From Ziziphus jujuba (lineage: Eukaryota > Streptophyta > Magnoliopsida > Rosales > Rhamnaceae), in contig NC_083379.1 in assembly GCF_031755915.1 (NCBI RefSeq), positions 26,226,001-26,290,000 on the forward strand: a stretch of 64,000 nucleotides of DNA, given 5' to 3'. Within the stretch, counting starts at the first letter, position 1. The number at the start of each line of letters is the position of its first letter. Positions 10,381 to 22,997 of this stretch are shown piece after piece. Under the pieces are notes generated by a model. It had not been told where the DNA came from. It ran no database searches and saw nothing but the letters and a program-made list of their open reading frames with translations. The position numbers and the translations under genes were made by a program.

Positions 10381-10651
10381 TGGAAATTTAATATTTTTGG
10401 AAAAATGATAATTTTTTTTTTTGTTTGGACATTTATTGTGAAATAGAAAAAATGCGAGTCCAGGGAATTAGATTACCATCAATATAGAAAAATATATGGA
10501 AAAATTGTTCCCATTTATCAAGGTGTCATTTTGAGAATCCTAGAGAAAATAGTTTTAAATTTTTTTAAAAATAATATTTGCTCTTAATTTATCATACAAT
10601 ATTAAATTTAATTACGTATAAATCCCAACTTTTCTAATTCACCAAACATAC
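10355..10651. mobile_element. Candidate MITE, about 300 bp
   Basis: The left end ATATGTTTGGATAATAGTAAA and the reverse complement of the right end, GTATGTTTGGTGAATTAGAA, form an imperfect inverted repeat of about 20 bp. The interior is AT-rich and non-coding. No clear target duplication was found. The left end exists twice because of the 60-bp duplication. Confidence 0.4.
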
Positions 10652-11121
10652 CAAAAGAAAATTTAATTTTCAAGAAACTAAATCTCGGGAATCAGTTTCC
10701 CTCTCAACTTTAACACTTTTCAAACAAAAGCTAAAGAAAAATGGAAAGTTTAATTTATGATTTTAACTTATAATTTTTTTTTAAAATTTAATTAAAGGCA
10801 TGATGTGTAATTGATGATAGGTAAAATCATATGTTTTAAGAAGTTTCAACATTTTACTTATCTTACCCCGCAAGTAGGCATTTGTGATTTTCCTCCTTTT
10901 AACTGTGTCGAATTGGATTGGGTTAGACTTAAAAAAGTCAAGCCAAATAAAATTTAATTCTATTATCGTATAACAAAATGATATTAACCCAATTTTCTTT
11001 TACAATAATATTTCAAAAATATTGATTGCCATTTGTTTTTTTTTAACTAATACTTGGTTGTTGTTGACAAGGGTAAAACATATGATTTTTTTTTCTTCTT
11101 CATTTAGCACTTTTATATAAA
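10652..11121. other. Spacer, no gene
   Basis: AT-rich sequence with no long frame and no recognised repeat. It ends in the A that forms part of the Helitron A/T target. Confidence 0.5.
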
Positions 11122-11460
11122 ACTAGCATTCATCTCTATGCGATATACGACATATATAATTATAATTAATGATTTTAAAAATATTCTATAATAATTAATT
11201 ACATTTGAAAATTTATTTAAAAGTGATATTGTTAATAAGTATATTTGGATTTTTTTTTTCAGTCCATATTATAAAAGTTTGTTAAAAGATATAAATTTGA
11301 CATATATTCAATCATAAAATTCAAATTCAAATGTATATATATAATATTATTCAATCCTGAAATTCAAATTCAAATGTATTTTTTGATTCCTTGCAAATAA
11401 TTAATTTTCATATATTAAATACTCATAATGTAATTTATTTATTTATTTATCTATTTTATT

Positions 11461-11493
<33 letters not shown>

Positions 11494-13216
11494 TATTCTA
11501 TAAATATATTTTTACTTTTAAAGTAAATTATTCATGGGATTCAAATTAAAAAATGTTTACATATTTAATTTTTTAATCTATAAAATTCAAATTCAAATGT
11601 ATTTTTTGATTCATTGCTAATAATTAATTTTTATATATTAAATTTTTTTAATATAATTTAATTATATTTATTATTATTATTATTATAATAACATAATATA
11701 TACAGTTTCACTACCATATTTGTCGACTTGTATATTATGATATAGATCAACATCAAATTATATATAACTTATAGTATGATTTATATATTTTATTTTAATA
11801 TTACATATAATTTGATTATGACATATGTTTAATGTGCATCACAATATTCATTATAGTAAAATTATATATATATAGTATTATGTATATATATATTTGTAGT
11901 TCATTTAAAATTTACTTCAAAACAAAACTTATTTTATATATATTTGAGAACAACCATAAAAGACAAAAAAAAATTATATTTTTTTCAATCAATTATCTAA
12001 TATTATAATAATAAACATATTATATATTTTTTAGTACAACCAATAAAGGTAAAAAAATTTATGTTTTTAAATAGCTGCTCCATTTAGTACTGATTAATAT
12101 TTTAATAAAATCATAAATAATAAAAAAATAAATGATTTTGAAGAGAATTTGAAATGATAATATGTTGATATATGGCACGAGATTCTTATATTTTTATATA
12201 TTATATAGATTTTTACCTATCTAAATTTTTTCATCTATGTAAATTAAATTCAAATTCAAATGCATTTACATAATTTAATTCAAATTCAAATATATTTAAA
12301 TAATATTTTCAATATAAAATTCAAACTCAAATTCAAATATGTTTTTTGATTCCTTACAAATAATTAATTTTTATATATTAAATACTCATAGCGTAGTTTA
12401 ATTATTTATTATTATTATTATTATTATTATCATTATTATTGTTATTGTTATTATTTATCTTATAAATATATTTTTATCTTATAAGGTAAAGTATTTATGG
12501 AATTGAAATTAAAAAATATTTACCTATTTAATTTTTTTTATATATTAAATTCAAATGCATTTATATAATTTATTTTCCATTTGTGAAACTCAAATTCAAA
12601 TTCAAATATATTTTTTGATTTTTGCAAATAATTAATTTTTTTTATGTTAAATTCTTATAATATAATTCAATTATATTTATTATTATTGTTATTATGAAAC
12701 CTAATTAACAATAATTTGGATTTAAAAAGATGTATACATATAGTTCTATTATTATAAGTGTTGGTTTGTACATTATATAATTTGTGTTATGTTGTATATA
12801 TTTTATTTTAATATTATATATAGTATGATTATGACCTATATATTTAATGTGCATAACAATATTAGTTATAGTAAAATTATATATATAATATAATAAATAT
12901 GTATTTATTGTTTATTTAAAAACAAAAATTAATTTAATATATATTTAGGTACAACCATAAAAGGTAAAATATTTTATACTTTTTCAATTAATTATCTAAT
13001 ATTATAATAATAAAAATATATATTTTTTAATACAACCAATAAAGGTAAAAAAAATTTATACTTTTAAATATTTACTTCATTTGGTACTTATTAATATTTT
13101 GATAGAATAATAAATAATTAAAAAAAAGAAATAATTTTTTCATTGATGATTTTGGAAGGAATTTGAAAAGATAATATGTTAACACATGGCACAAGGCTCT
13201 TCTACTTTTATATATT

Positions 13217-13255
<39 letters not shown>

Positions 13256-13914
13256 ATAAAAATTCCAATAAATGTGTTTATAGGAATAAATATTTATAAA
13301 AATTTATAACAAAAAAGGGTACTAACTGCATTCTTAGGGAATGATCTCCAAGATTTTTCCACATTAGCTCGAATTTACTTGATCAAAATCTGATCTTCCT
13401 AAACCATTCATCTAATATAATAATAATATTATATATTAATTCTAACAAAATAAGATTAAATAATTTATTTTGAAAATAAGTCTCATTTTACTATGTTTAA
13501 CAATTATTATTTATGATATTATATTTTTATATCCAAATAAAAAAATATATTTATTTATTTCCATGTAACCATATTTATATATATATAAATATTTAAAATA
13601 TATTTAATTAAGGAAACTATATGTATGCAAATATAATTTACGTATTTGACTTATTTAGTAAATAAAATAAAATTAAATAGTTTATTTATTTTAAATTTAT
13701 TTCAAAATTATTACCATATGTCATTTGATCAATTGTTTGATAATTTTTGATAGTTATATTAAAAATTAATTATAAGTATATTTAGTTATAACATAAAAGG
13801 TAAGACAATAAATAAATAAATAAAATAAAAATAAAAAGTGCTTTTGGAGGAAATTTGGAAGAAAAATATATTGACATATGACGTCTACTTTTCTTTTTTT
13901 ATATATTATATAGA
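11122..13914 (-). mobile_element. Non-autonomous Helitron (rolling-circle transposon)
   Basis: On the minus strand the element begins TCTATATAATATATAAA at 13914, preceded by A, and ends CTAGT at 11126-11122, followed by T. This is the canonical plant Helitron arrangement: 5' TC, 3' CTAGT, insertion between A and T, no target duplication. The subterminal hairpin expected about 10 bp before CTAGT is weak here, probably decayed. No Rep or helicase frame is present, so the element is non-autonomous. A second identical 5' terminus lies at 12209, giving a possible shorter unit 11122-12209, and a degraded third lies near 13215 in an (AT)n run. The interior is very AT-rich and built of large tandem repeats. 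Confidence 0.75.
11281..13215 (-). repeat. Two ~0.95-kb tandem repeats with ~230-bp subrepeats inside the Helitron
   Basis: Copy 1 (about 11281-12209) and copy 2 (about 12230-13215) align along their length. Shared landmarks include the ACAACCATAAAAG and ACAACCAATAAAGG blocks, TATGGCAC or CATGGCAC near the ends, and the same order of (TTA)n tracts. Each copy holds two smaller repeats built on TTCAAATTCAAATG, TTTTTTGATTC and AAATAATTAATTTT followed by TTA repeats. A shorter third copy of the terminal part is at about 13770-13914. Confidence 0.8.
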
Positions 13915-13934
13915 TGTTAGGTTTTAATCATTGG

Positions 13935-16384
13935 TTTTCCAGAGGAATATTTAAGTTGCACTAGAGGAGTTGGATAAGGTGATTCTCTATCTCCTCTTCT
14001 ATTTTGTATTACTAAAGACTTTTTGAGTAGGTATTTATTCTTTCCAAAGGATTAGGACAATTTACTACTGATCGATGATGTGTATAGAACCATGGTGTCT
14101 TCCCACTTGCTCTATGCATATGACATTTAAAAAAAAGAAAAAAAGAAGAAGGATTCATTGAGGAATTTACATGCTATTTTTAAGGCTTTTGAGCATTATG
14201 GTGAGCTTTCTAGTTAGTTGGTAATTAGTAGAAATCTTTTATTTTATTTTTGCTTTATGGCTCCTTTAAATTGTCAAAGGGTAATTTTGAATACTATTGG
14301 TTTGAGGTAGGGTTCATTACTTTTTATTTATCTTGGGGTGCCACTATTTTGAGGAAGTCCAAAAGCTTGTCATTTATGTGAAATAGCTAATGTAGAAACT
14401 TAGTTATTTTGATCAACATGGCTGCAAGTGGACTGGGTTTATGTGTTTGAACTGACTACGACCAAAGTCGGGTCTACTTCAACCAAAAAAAGGGCTACCC
14501 CCTATTCAAACCGAAAGAAATACCTCACCTCACTTACGAAGAAATAGTTGGAGCTTCATGTTGGTAGAGAGGGGTGTTTTGTTTCGTTAGCTACTTATCC
14601 ATGTTTTCTTGCAAACCTTGGTTGTTGGAAAGGTTTAGCTCTATCTTTTGCTGGCCATGTATATATTATGAATAGTCATTAACTCATTTGTTTATGCCTT
14701 GCAAGTGGCCTATAAATTTAATTAAATTATTGAACAAAGCTATTCAAAATTTTATTCTATTGAGGTCCATTATTCAAAGGATGTCTAATTTGATTTCTTC
14801 TAACAAATGTTGTTATGCTCTAAAAGATGATGTTATTATTTTCAAGAACTTTATGCTTTTGAACAAAGCTCTCCTCAACAAATTTGTTGGACTTTCAAAG
14901 TGAAACACTCTTTCATATTTAGTTTCTTGAGAGCTAGATATATTGGAAAGCTTTCTTGTGAATATCTTACCTAGAACAACCTCAATGTGAAGTACTTTCA
15001 AATTTTCTCTTTTTCTCTATAAGTTGAGAAAATAATTGGTTTTTTGACCCTCATTCTAAGGTGCGCTTTTGGCAAGATAATTGGTTGTGTTGTTCAATTA
15101 TTTAGCTGCTTGATGATTTGGATGTTTTATGGAAATTCATAATGTCCTTGTGTTGAATTTTCCCACGACTTACTAAGGTTTAAAATATCTTTGTTTCTTT
15201 TATGCCTAATCTTCTTGTTTGGACACCTACTTCAAGTAAAGTCAGTTGTCGTGATAATTTGATTTGGGCGAATTATATCCCTCCTTCAAGGTCATTTTTG
15301 TGTTCATGTATCTTCCATGGTTACTATCTATCTTATTAGAATCTTCTCCGCATTATGTTTTACCTTCCTTCTTGTTGCTGCTTGTGCACTAAGGATGTTA
15401 AGACTTTGCAACACTTGTTTACTAGTTGCCCTTATGCTTGTGTTCTTTGGAGTAGCATTTATGTTGTTTTTTAATTTAATTTGGAGGTTATTGCCTCAAT
15501 TTTAGAAGTATAAATCCTAGCGATAAATCTAAGAATGAGCTCATAGCTTGTTTCTCTTTGAAAACCTGCCATCTTGGCAATTTTTGGGCAATATGGTTTG
15601 TTGGAAACCAAGTTCGTTTTCAAGTTAAAGTTGTCCCAATCATTCATTCTCTTTCATTCATGTGGAGCTCAATAAGATAGGTGAACTTGCTTCATCATAG
15701 CCATATGCTAAATTCCTTATCTGATGTGGTCATTCTTAAAAGAATTGGCTTTATTTCCAAATCTTTGAAGATTATTCTTATGACTTAATGGCTTATCTTT
15801 TAGAGTTGGATAAACTTTAATATGATAGGATGGAAAGTGGATCTCTTGGCCCAATTGGTTGTGGAAGAATTTTTCATACATTTAGAAGGTTTGCATAAGG
15901 ATTGCTTTTCAATTACTTTATGCACAATTTTTGCTTTTGAGGCAGGGTTTTTAGATATGATATTTGTTATGGAATTTGCTGCTTAATATAACTAGAATTT
16001 TATGTGGTTGGAATGTGACTCTAGTTTTTTCATTAACTTGTTAAAGACCAAGTATTTTGAGGTTCCATAGTATCTCAAAGCTTAATAGCACTAAAGATTT
16101 TTACATCTTTAAGAAGATGATTAGGCTATAGATACGTTTTCTAAATTGGTTGTTTTCTCATCAAGTACATCATGGTTGTTTCATCTTCCTCCCCATTGTA
16201 TTCGTCATTGTATCGATGATAGTTATGGGAATATGTGCTTTAGATTTAGTTATTTATTTTTTCTTTGTTGTTTTTATATATCTCCTTATTGAGATGGATT
16301 TGTTTTTTCCTCCTCTTCTGTACTACACTTTTTATTATTATCTTCATATTGCCTATTGTGGTCTCATCATTACAGAGTGGCAAC
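13935..16384 (+). pseudogene. LINE (L1-type) ORF2 remnant: reverse transcriptase and zf-RVT
   Basis: A heavily mutated non-LTR retrotransposon lies on the plus strand. Reading across frames gives GDSLSPLLFCIT near 13977-14013, with a stop just before it where RQ is normal. The catalytic YADD box is decayed to LYAYDI near 14109-14126. VRFWQDNWL at about 15061-15087 and CTKDVKTLQHLFTSC with CPYACVLW near 15380-15445 mark the zinc-binding zf-RVT region found after plant LINE reverse transcriptases. Many stops and frameshifts make it non-functional. The 5' part and a poly-A tail were not found. The Helitron abuts it on the left and the copia element at 16385 cuts it on the right. Confidence 0.8.
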
Positions 16385-17227
16385 TGTTGAAAAAATATAA
16401 GTGTAATGTTGCTATAATATAATGCAAAAATATTTGTAATATATATTAAACTATATATATTGATATAAAATTAAAACTTTACAAATGTATATATATATAT
16501 ATATATATATAAACAAAGAAAACCAATATATATATAGAAGTTATGTATTAAAAAAACAAAAATAAAAAAATAAAAAAACAAAAAAACACAAAAAAAACCC
16601 TTTGATAAGAGGCTTGTGTTGCACACAATGACCTTAAGACAAATTACACCACACTCAGGTGTTCATGATATATGGTATCCATCTCTCAGGATACAACGAC
16701 TTCAATATTATAAAAGGAGCATTACAAGATTTAATAAATCAAAAAGATGCTTAAAACTCTCTCACTTTTTTTTATGCTTATGCTCTTTAATATCAAAGAT
16801 ATGAATGTTAAAAAATTAATTATGATTTGCCTAAGGGGGCTTGTATTTATAGTCATAGACATACCTCTCCATGCATACCCTTTTAATTAGAAAAGATACC
16901 TTTTAAAATAAATAGATACCTATTAAATCAAAAAGGTTTCATGTATACCTTTTCATGAATTTACATATACCTTTTCATAAATTTACATATACCCTTTTAA
17001 TTTGAGTAGACACCTTTAAAATTGAAAAGGACCTATTTATATTAAAATATACCCTTTAAAATTGAAGAGGTATCTTTCTAAAAAGTAAAGGCACCATTTT
17101 ATTTAAACATGTTTGAATTAAAGAAGTACCTCTTTTGTATTAAATGGGTACCCTTTACACAAAAAGGTACCTTTTTAATTTTCATTCACAACAAAATTAT
17201 ACACATATATACATTGAATTTCCTACA
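16385..17227 (-). repeat. 3' LTR of the copia element
   Basis: The left LTR is about 843 bp. In plus orientation it starts TGTTGAAAAA and ends TTTCCTACA. It aligns with 21720-22521 through shared blocks such as CTTGTGTTGCACACAATGAC, GATGCTTAAAACTCTCTCAC and the terminal TTTAATTTTCATTCACAAC. It contains an (AT)n run near 16490-16510 and many imperfect 'ataccttttaa' clauses. Confidence 0.85.
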
Positions 17228-17237
17228 ATCTTCCTCA
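17228..17237 (-). promoter_or_regulatory. Polypurine tract of the copia element
   Basis: On the minus strand TGAGGAAGAT immediately precedes the 3' LTR start TGTAGGAAA. Position and composition fit the plus-strand primer. Confidence 0.6.
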
Positions 17238-17879
17238 TGCATGAAAATTTACTCCATAATATGCCAATGAAAAAATGCAAATGCAAGAGAGAGTTTTAAA
17301 TGAAAAATATTGCATCAAGATAGATAGCTTTTGGCTTTTAACTTTTGTAGTGAAATATTATCAAATTTACTTGGCTAATTAGTGAACATGATGTCTTGAA
17401 TTGTAAACCGTTAATTTAGATAAAGACAGTAATACTCACACAATATCTTTCCTTATATATCTAGTTCTAACTGTTGTGTTCATTTTAGCCCTAAAGAATT
17501 CCTGGTTTTCTTGAGCACTTAAGAGAATTTAGCCCTAAAGTTCTTAAAGAAATGGCTTCATTTCACACTCATATAGGTGATTTCCTATTAATATGTTTTT
17601 TACATAGCCCAACTTAGATTACCATGGTATAGAAATGATTAAAAACTTTAGCTTAACCTAGTACACACAACACTGTTTCAACATATGACATGGGTAAGAG
17701 ATATGCTCTTTACAGTGTTTATTTTTAGTCTTTCAAAATTTAGTTGTCTCATTTGAACCTAGATCTTAGGATTTCCAGTCAAATAGGTTGGGTGTTCATT
17801 ATGACAACTCATTTGTCATGGGCTTTAATCCCATTCCCCAAGATGAATTATATACTTGCCCTCTGTTTAAACTTTTAGT

Positions 17880-20660
17880 AAGCGGATCCTCTAAATTATT
17901 TTTTGATTTTAAATAGTCACTGGTGATAATATTATTAGAGAGTAATTGTTTAATGGTATTATCTCTTTGACGTATATATTATGATTTATTGTTACACATA
18001 TTGCTTTGTACTTTTCCAATTACAAATTGACAATCACAATGTATTTATACTACAGGCACGGGCTTAGGTGGAATATTCTCTAACAAATTTCTAAGCCATT
18101 TGGCTTCCTTGCTAGCCTTATCCAAAGCTATGAATTCTGATTCCATATTAGGTCTAGCTATATATGTTTGTTTGTAGATCTCAATGATATAGCTACTCCT
18201 TCAATAGTAAAGATATACCATTTGTAGATTTATAGTACTTAGTATCAGATATCCAATTTATATCGCTATAACTTTTATGTACAGCTGGATATTTAATATA
18301 TTGTAGCCCATAATTTTGAATATATCTCAAATATTTAAGAACTATTACTATAGCTTTTCAATAATCCTTTCCAGGATTACTGGTATATCTACTCAATTTA
18401 TTAATTGAATAAGTTACATCCAGTCTCGTACAATTCATAGGATACATTAAATTTTAAATAATCCGAGCATACTCTATTTGTACTATACCTTAACCATTAT
18501 TCTTCATTAAATGGAGATTTGGATCATAAGGTGTTTTCATCGGACTAGTGTCATATTTATTGAGTTTCAAGAAACTAGTCCATAAGATAATCTAGAAATT
18601 TTAGTTTCTAGTATTACATCTACAACTCCCATATCTTTCATGTCAAAATTATTGGTTAACATTTTCTTAGTTACTTTAATCATATTATTATTACATCCAA
18701 TAATTAACATGTCGTTTACATAAAGAAAAAAAAAGGACAAAACTATTTTTCATATTCTTAATATGTACACATTTATTACCCTTATTCATTTTGAAACAAG
18801 TTAAAATCAACACATTGTCAAATTTTAAATGACATTGTTTTGGTGCTTGTTTTAATTCATATAAAGATTTAACAAGTTTGCATACTTTCCTTTCTTTTCT
18901 AGGAGCGGTAAACCCTTCATGTTATTCCATATAAATTTTTTCATCCAAATTTTCATTTAGAAATGCCATTTTAACATTCATTTGTTGTACTCTAGATTGG
19001 ACAATGATAAAATTGCAATTAATATTCTAATGGATATTATTCTTGTAACTGTTGAATATATGTCAAAATAGTCTAAGCCTTCCCTTCAACAACAAGTCTT
19101 GCTTTATATTTGTCAATTGTTCCTATAATGGAGCTTTTGAAGAACTAATAGCTTCTTTATAGGTTAAGGCTCATTTTCTAACAAATAAGTTAAAAAATTC
19201 AGACCCAATGACTTTGCAATCTTGACTTACTTGCCATGTCTAGAGTCAATTTCTTGTTGTATAGATCCTTAATCCTTAGTATCTTGATAATTTATTTGGT
19301 TATCTTGATTGATATGATCATAAGTTCTTTTCAATTAACTTATCTCTTATACATATTTATAAGGAAATATATCTTCAAAGAAAGATACATTTCTAGATAA
19401 AACAATTGTATTCACCTGTATATCAGAAACTTCATGTTTATATACAAGAAATTGATATGCATCACTATTAATGACATAACCAATAAAGATACAGTTAATG
19501 GTTTTAGGTTCTACCTTAACCTTTTAAGGGTTTGGGACAGCTACCTTTGCTCGGTACCCCCACACTTTAGATATTTGAATAAAGGCTTGTAATATTTCCA
19601 TAATTAGGAGGCGACTTATTAATAATATCACTAACATAGAGTAACGCTTCTCCCCATACAATTTTTGGTGCTCCATAGCTTAGTAATAAAGCATTCATCA
19701 GCTCTTTCAAGGTATGATTTTTGCATTCCACAATGCCATTTTGTTATGGAGAGTAAGGAATGGTTGTTTGGTGAATAATTTCATGCAGAGAACAAAACCC
19801 ACAGAAAGGTGATTCATAATCACCACCTTTATCACTTCTTAATATCTTTCTATTAATTTAATTATCGACTTCATTTTTATATAGTTTAAACATCTATAGT
19901 GCCTTATCTTTGCTTCTTAGCAAATACACATAAGACTATCCTATACAATCATCAATAAAAGTAATAAAATACATGTTTTTACATCTAGTTTGCACATATT
20001 TTAAATCACAAAATTACTATGTTTTAATTCTAAAGGTTTTGTACTTCTATTTGTAGAACAGAATGATGTTTTAGTTAATTTGGCCTCAACACACATTTCA
20101 CATTTATTGCTTAAATGAATGTGAAACTTAGGTGATGGATCCATGTTAATTAACTTATACATAGAACTATAATTCACATGTCCTAATCTTCCATGCCATA
20201 TATTAGAATACTCAAGCATATATAAGCAGAAGGAATAACTTTACTGATATTATTAGTTGTGAATACAATAGTGATTACATTCAACTCTAAAAGACCATCA
20301 CTTAATACCCTTTTTCCCACATACATTCCATTCTTGGCCAATACAAACTTATTAGACTCAAAAACTAGTTTAAAACCATTCTTGCTCAACAACGATCCAA
20401 AAACAAGATTATTGTGAATATCAGGATTCAGGAATATGTAGCACACTATAAAGAGTAATCTCCTTTCTTGATGTCATCTTCAAAATTACTTTTCCTTGGC
20501 CTTTAACCTTAAAATGGACGAGTCTCCCATTAAAAGTTGTTTCTAAAGATCATATTTTCGATAGGTAGAAAACATCTTTCAATCTGCACACACATAATGC
20601 ATAGCCCCAATGTCCCCCCATCATTCTTTTATGTTGCCCGCTAAATTGACCTTAGATATG
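17880..20660 (-). pseudogene. Copia pol remnant: protease, integrase, RT, RNase H
   Basis: Minus-strand frames with many stops show, in order: a protease with DIGA in place of DTGA near 20605; the GAG-pre-integrase motif WHGRLGHVNYSSM followed by the zinc-ligand segment KCEMCVEAKLTK (20001-20219); an integrase core segment with NGIVECKN and NALLLSYGAPKIVWGEALLY (19605-19775); RT with LYVNDMLIIG near 18700-18730, where LYVDDM is normal; and RNase H with TSNPGKDY and SDTKYYKSTNG (about 18180-18400). Loss of one catalytic aspartate in RT and the altered protease motif add to the stops, so no active enzyme can be made. The clade was not resolved. Confidence 0.85.
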
Positions 20661-20678
20661 ACTGCAAGCAAATGCATT

Positions 20679-21603
20679 TCATATATTTGTAGAAAGCTTA
20701 TCTTGCTCAATCATATTTACCTTAGTTTTGGGATTCTTCTTTGGATTTTCTTGCCCTTTATTATTTGAGTATTCTTGTGCTTTATGGCCAAGCTTCTTGT
20801 TATAGAAACATTTTCCATTGAATTTAGACTTCTTGTTATTTTTAGAGTATTTTGGAGAATGCTTCCTTTTCTTGTCCTTTTTTACTCTAGTTTCCACAAT
20901 ATTTGCCTTAGCCTCTGTAAGACAACCCCCAAATTTCTTTTCAAAATTACATTTGTCTTCTTCAATCCTAAGCCTCATGATCAAATCTTTAAGTTCCATT
21001 TCTCTACGTTTATGCTTAAGGTAGCTCTCAAAATCCTTCCAAGATAGTGGTAGTTTTTTAGTAACAGCGGCCACTTGAAAAGATTCATTTCGAACCATAT
21101 TCTTTGCATGAATCTCATGTAAAATCATTGTAACTCTTGGACTTGATTAATGACCATTTTGGAGTCCACCATCTTGTAGTCAAGAAAACAACTTACCATG
21201 AATTTTTTTTAATCCAGCATCTTCAATCTTGTATTTTTCGTCCAAAGATTCCTATAAGGTTTTGCAGTTTTGATTGAACTATATACATTATAAAGTGTAT
21301 TGTCCAATCCATTAAAGATAAATTTTTGCACTAGAAATCCTCATGATGCCAAGAATATAGCAGCCATAGATTCCATTGATGTGCTAGGTGTAAGGGCATC
21401 TTCTTTTGAAATTTTAACCAGATTCAAAGAAGTTAAATAGAAAAGCATTTTTAGTGTCATCTTTTAAACTCAATTACATTGAACTTTTCTGGCTTCTCCC
21501 CATGACTAACATGACTAGTTGTTGAAAGCACATGTGAATTGCCCACAGTCACAATTGGACTAGGCAAGGCCATGTTCTCACTCTCATTACTAGGAGAACT
21601 CAT
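20679..21603 (-). pseudogene. Copia gag remnant
   Basis: The start is the ATG at 21603 (MSSPSNESENMA), the first after the 5' LTR. The frame breaks early. A second piece (21128-20679) keeps the region around PLSWKDFESYLKHKRREM, typical of copia Gag, and a zinc knuckle CFYNKKLGHKAQEY in which the second and fourth ligand cysteines are N and Y. RNA binding by this knuckle is therefore lost. Confidence 0.78.
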
Positions 21604-21719
21604 TTTACCTTAAATAAGAAGTTAGAGAGCAATTTCAATAGAAGAATATAATAATAAAGAAATGAAATAATTTTATAAAGATACTAAAGTAATAAAACAC
21701 AAATAATTCGTCTTGAGAT

Positions 21720-22521
21720 TGTTGGAAAAATATTTGGCTATAATATAACTCAAAAATATTTATATTATATATTAAACCATATATATATTCATATAAAATT
21801 ATAACTTTACAAAATATATATATATATATATATAAGCAAATAAAACCAGTATATGTATGTATATAAGGTAAGTATATAAAAAAATTAAAAAAAGAAAAAA
21901 CCTTAAATAAGTTGAAACTTGTGTTGCACACAATGACTTTAAGACGAATTACTCTCCACACAGGTGCTTATTGATAGATGTCACCTGTCTCCAAGGATAC
22001 AATGACTTTAATTTTATAAAAGTAGCACTCCAATTCACAAAATCCAATGAATCAAAAAGATGCTTAAAACTCTCTCACTTTTGTATGCTGATGCTCTTTA
22101 ATATCTAATATATGAATCTCAAAATTAATTATGATTGCATTGGGAGGGGGGCTTGTATTTATAGGCATAAACATACCTCTCTATACATACCATTTTAAGT
22201 ATAAAATGTACTTTTAAAAATGAATAGATACTTAATAAATCAAAAAGATTTCATATATACCTCTTCATGAATTCCTATATACTTTTACATAAATTTACTT
22301 ATATATTTTTAATTTGGATAGGCACCTTTTAAATTGAAGAAGTATCTATTTATATGAAAATGGGCCATTTAAAATTGAAGAGGTATCTTTCCAAAAGTAA
22401 AGGTACCATTTTATTTAAATAGATTTGAATTAAAAAGGTATCCTTTATACAAAAAGATACATTTTTAATTTTCATTCACAACAAAAATTTAATATATATA
22501 CCTATATTAAATTTCCAACCA
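21720..22521 (-). repeat. 5' LTR of the copia element
   Basis: The right LTR is about 802 bp. It starts TGTTGGAAAA in plus orientation and ends TTTCCAACCA. It diverges from the left LTR by many substitutions and short gaps, so the insertion is old. Its last ~230 bp are repeated in the adjacent duplication. Confidence 0.82.
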
Positions 22522-22997
22522 TAAGTTGAGATGTAACTGCTTTCATTTCTGACATAGTCATCCTTTCTTTCTAAAAAAATACTTTTTTTTATAAGCTATC
22601 AAATGTTTTTTTCTTTTTTATGTTCAAATATGTAACACCCTGCTACATTTATATTTTTAATTTGGATAGGCACCCTTTAAATTGAAAAAAATTATCTATT
22701 TATATGAAAATGCACCATTTAAAGTTGAAAAGGTATTTTTCCAAAACTAAAGGTGCTATTTTATCTAAATGGATTTGAATTAAAGAGATACCTTTTATAC
22801 AAAAAATTACTTTTTCAATTTTCATTCACAATAAAAATTTAATATATATATACACTAAATTTCCGGCAGCAACAAGTTAAGATGTCCCTGGTTATTTCTG
22901 ATTTAGTTAACTTCTTTTTTTTTTTAATAAAATAATTTGATAAAAAAATATTTTGTTTTATAAGCTATCAAAATGTTTTATCTTTTGCGTTCAAATA
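22292..22997. repeat. ~350-bp tandem duplication across the copia LTR end and flank
   Basis: Unit A (about 22292-22640) and unit A' (about 22648-22997) both contain the end of the copia LTR, then AAGTTGAGATG or AAGTTAAGATG flank, TTTATAAGCTATCAAA and TTCAAATA. Unit A additionally ends with TGTAACACCC, the first ten bases of the Cassandra LTR, before jumping back to LTR sequence. The period is about 348 at the start and 367 at the end. Unit A' carries the better LTR end (TTTCCGGCA) followed by the TSD GCAAC. Confidence 0.88.

Larger units (their letters stand above)
16385..22868 (-). mobile_element. Degenerate Ty1/copia LTR retrotransposon
   Basis: The element reads on the minus strand: 5' LTR at right, gag, protease, integrase, RT, RNase H, 3' LTR at left. 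The order integrase before RT is diagnostic of Ty1/copia. The target duplication GCAAC is at 16380-16384 on the left. On the right it is found not after the first LTR end (22521) but after the duplicated LTR end at 22868 (22869-22873). A ~350-bp tandem duplication therefore copied the LTR end and its flank after insertion. A minus-strand polypurine tract abuts the left LTR. The tRNA-Met primer site was not recognisable next to the right LTR. All coding frames are broken. Confidence 0.88.
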
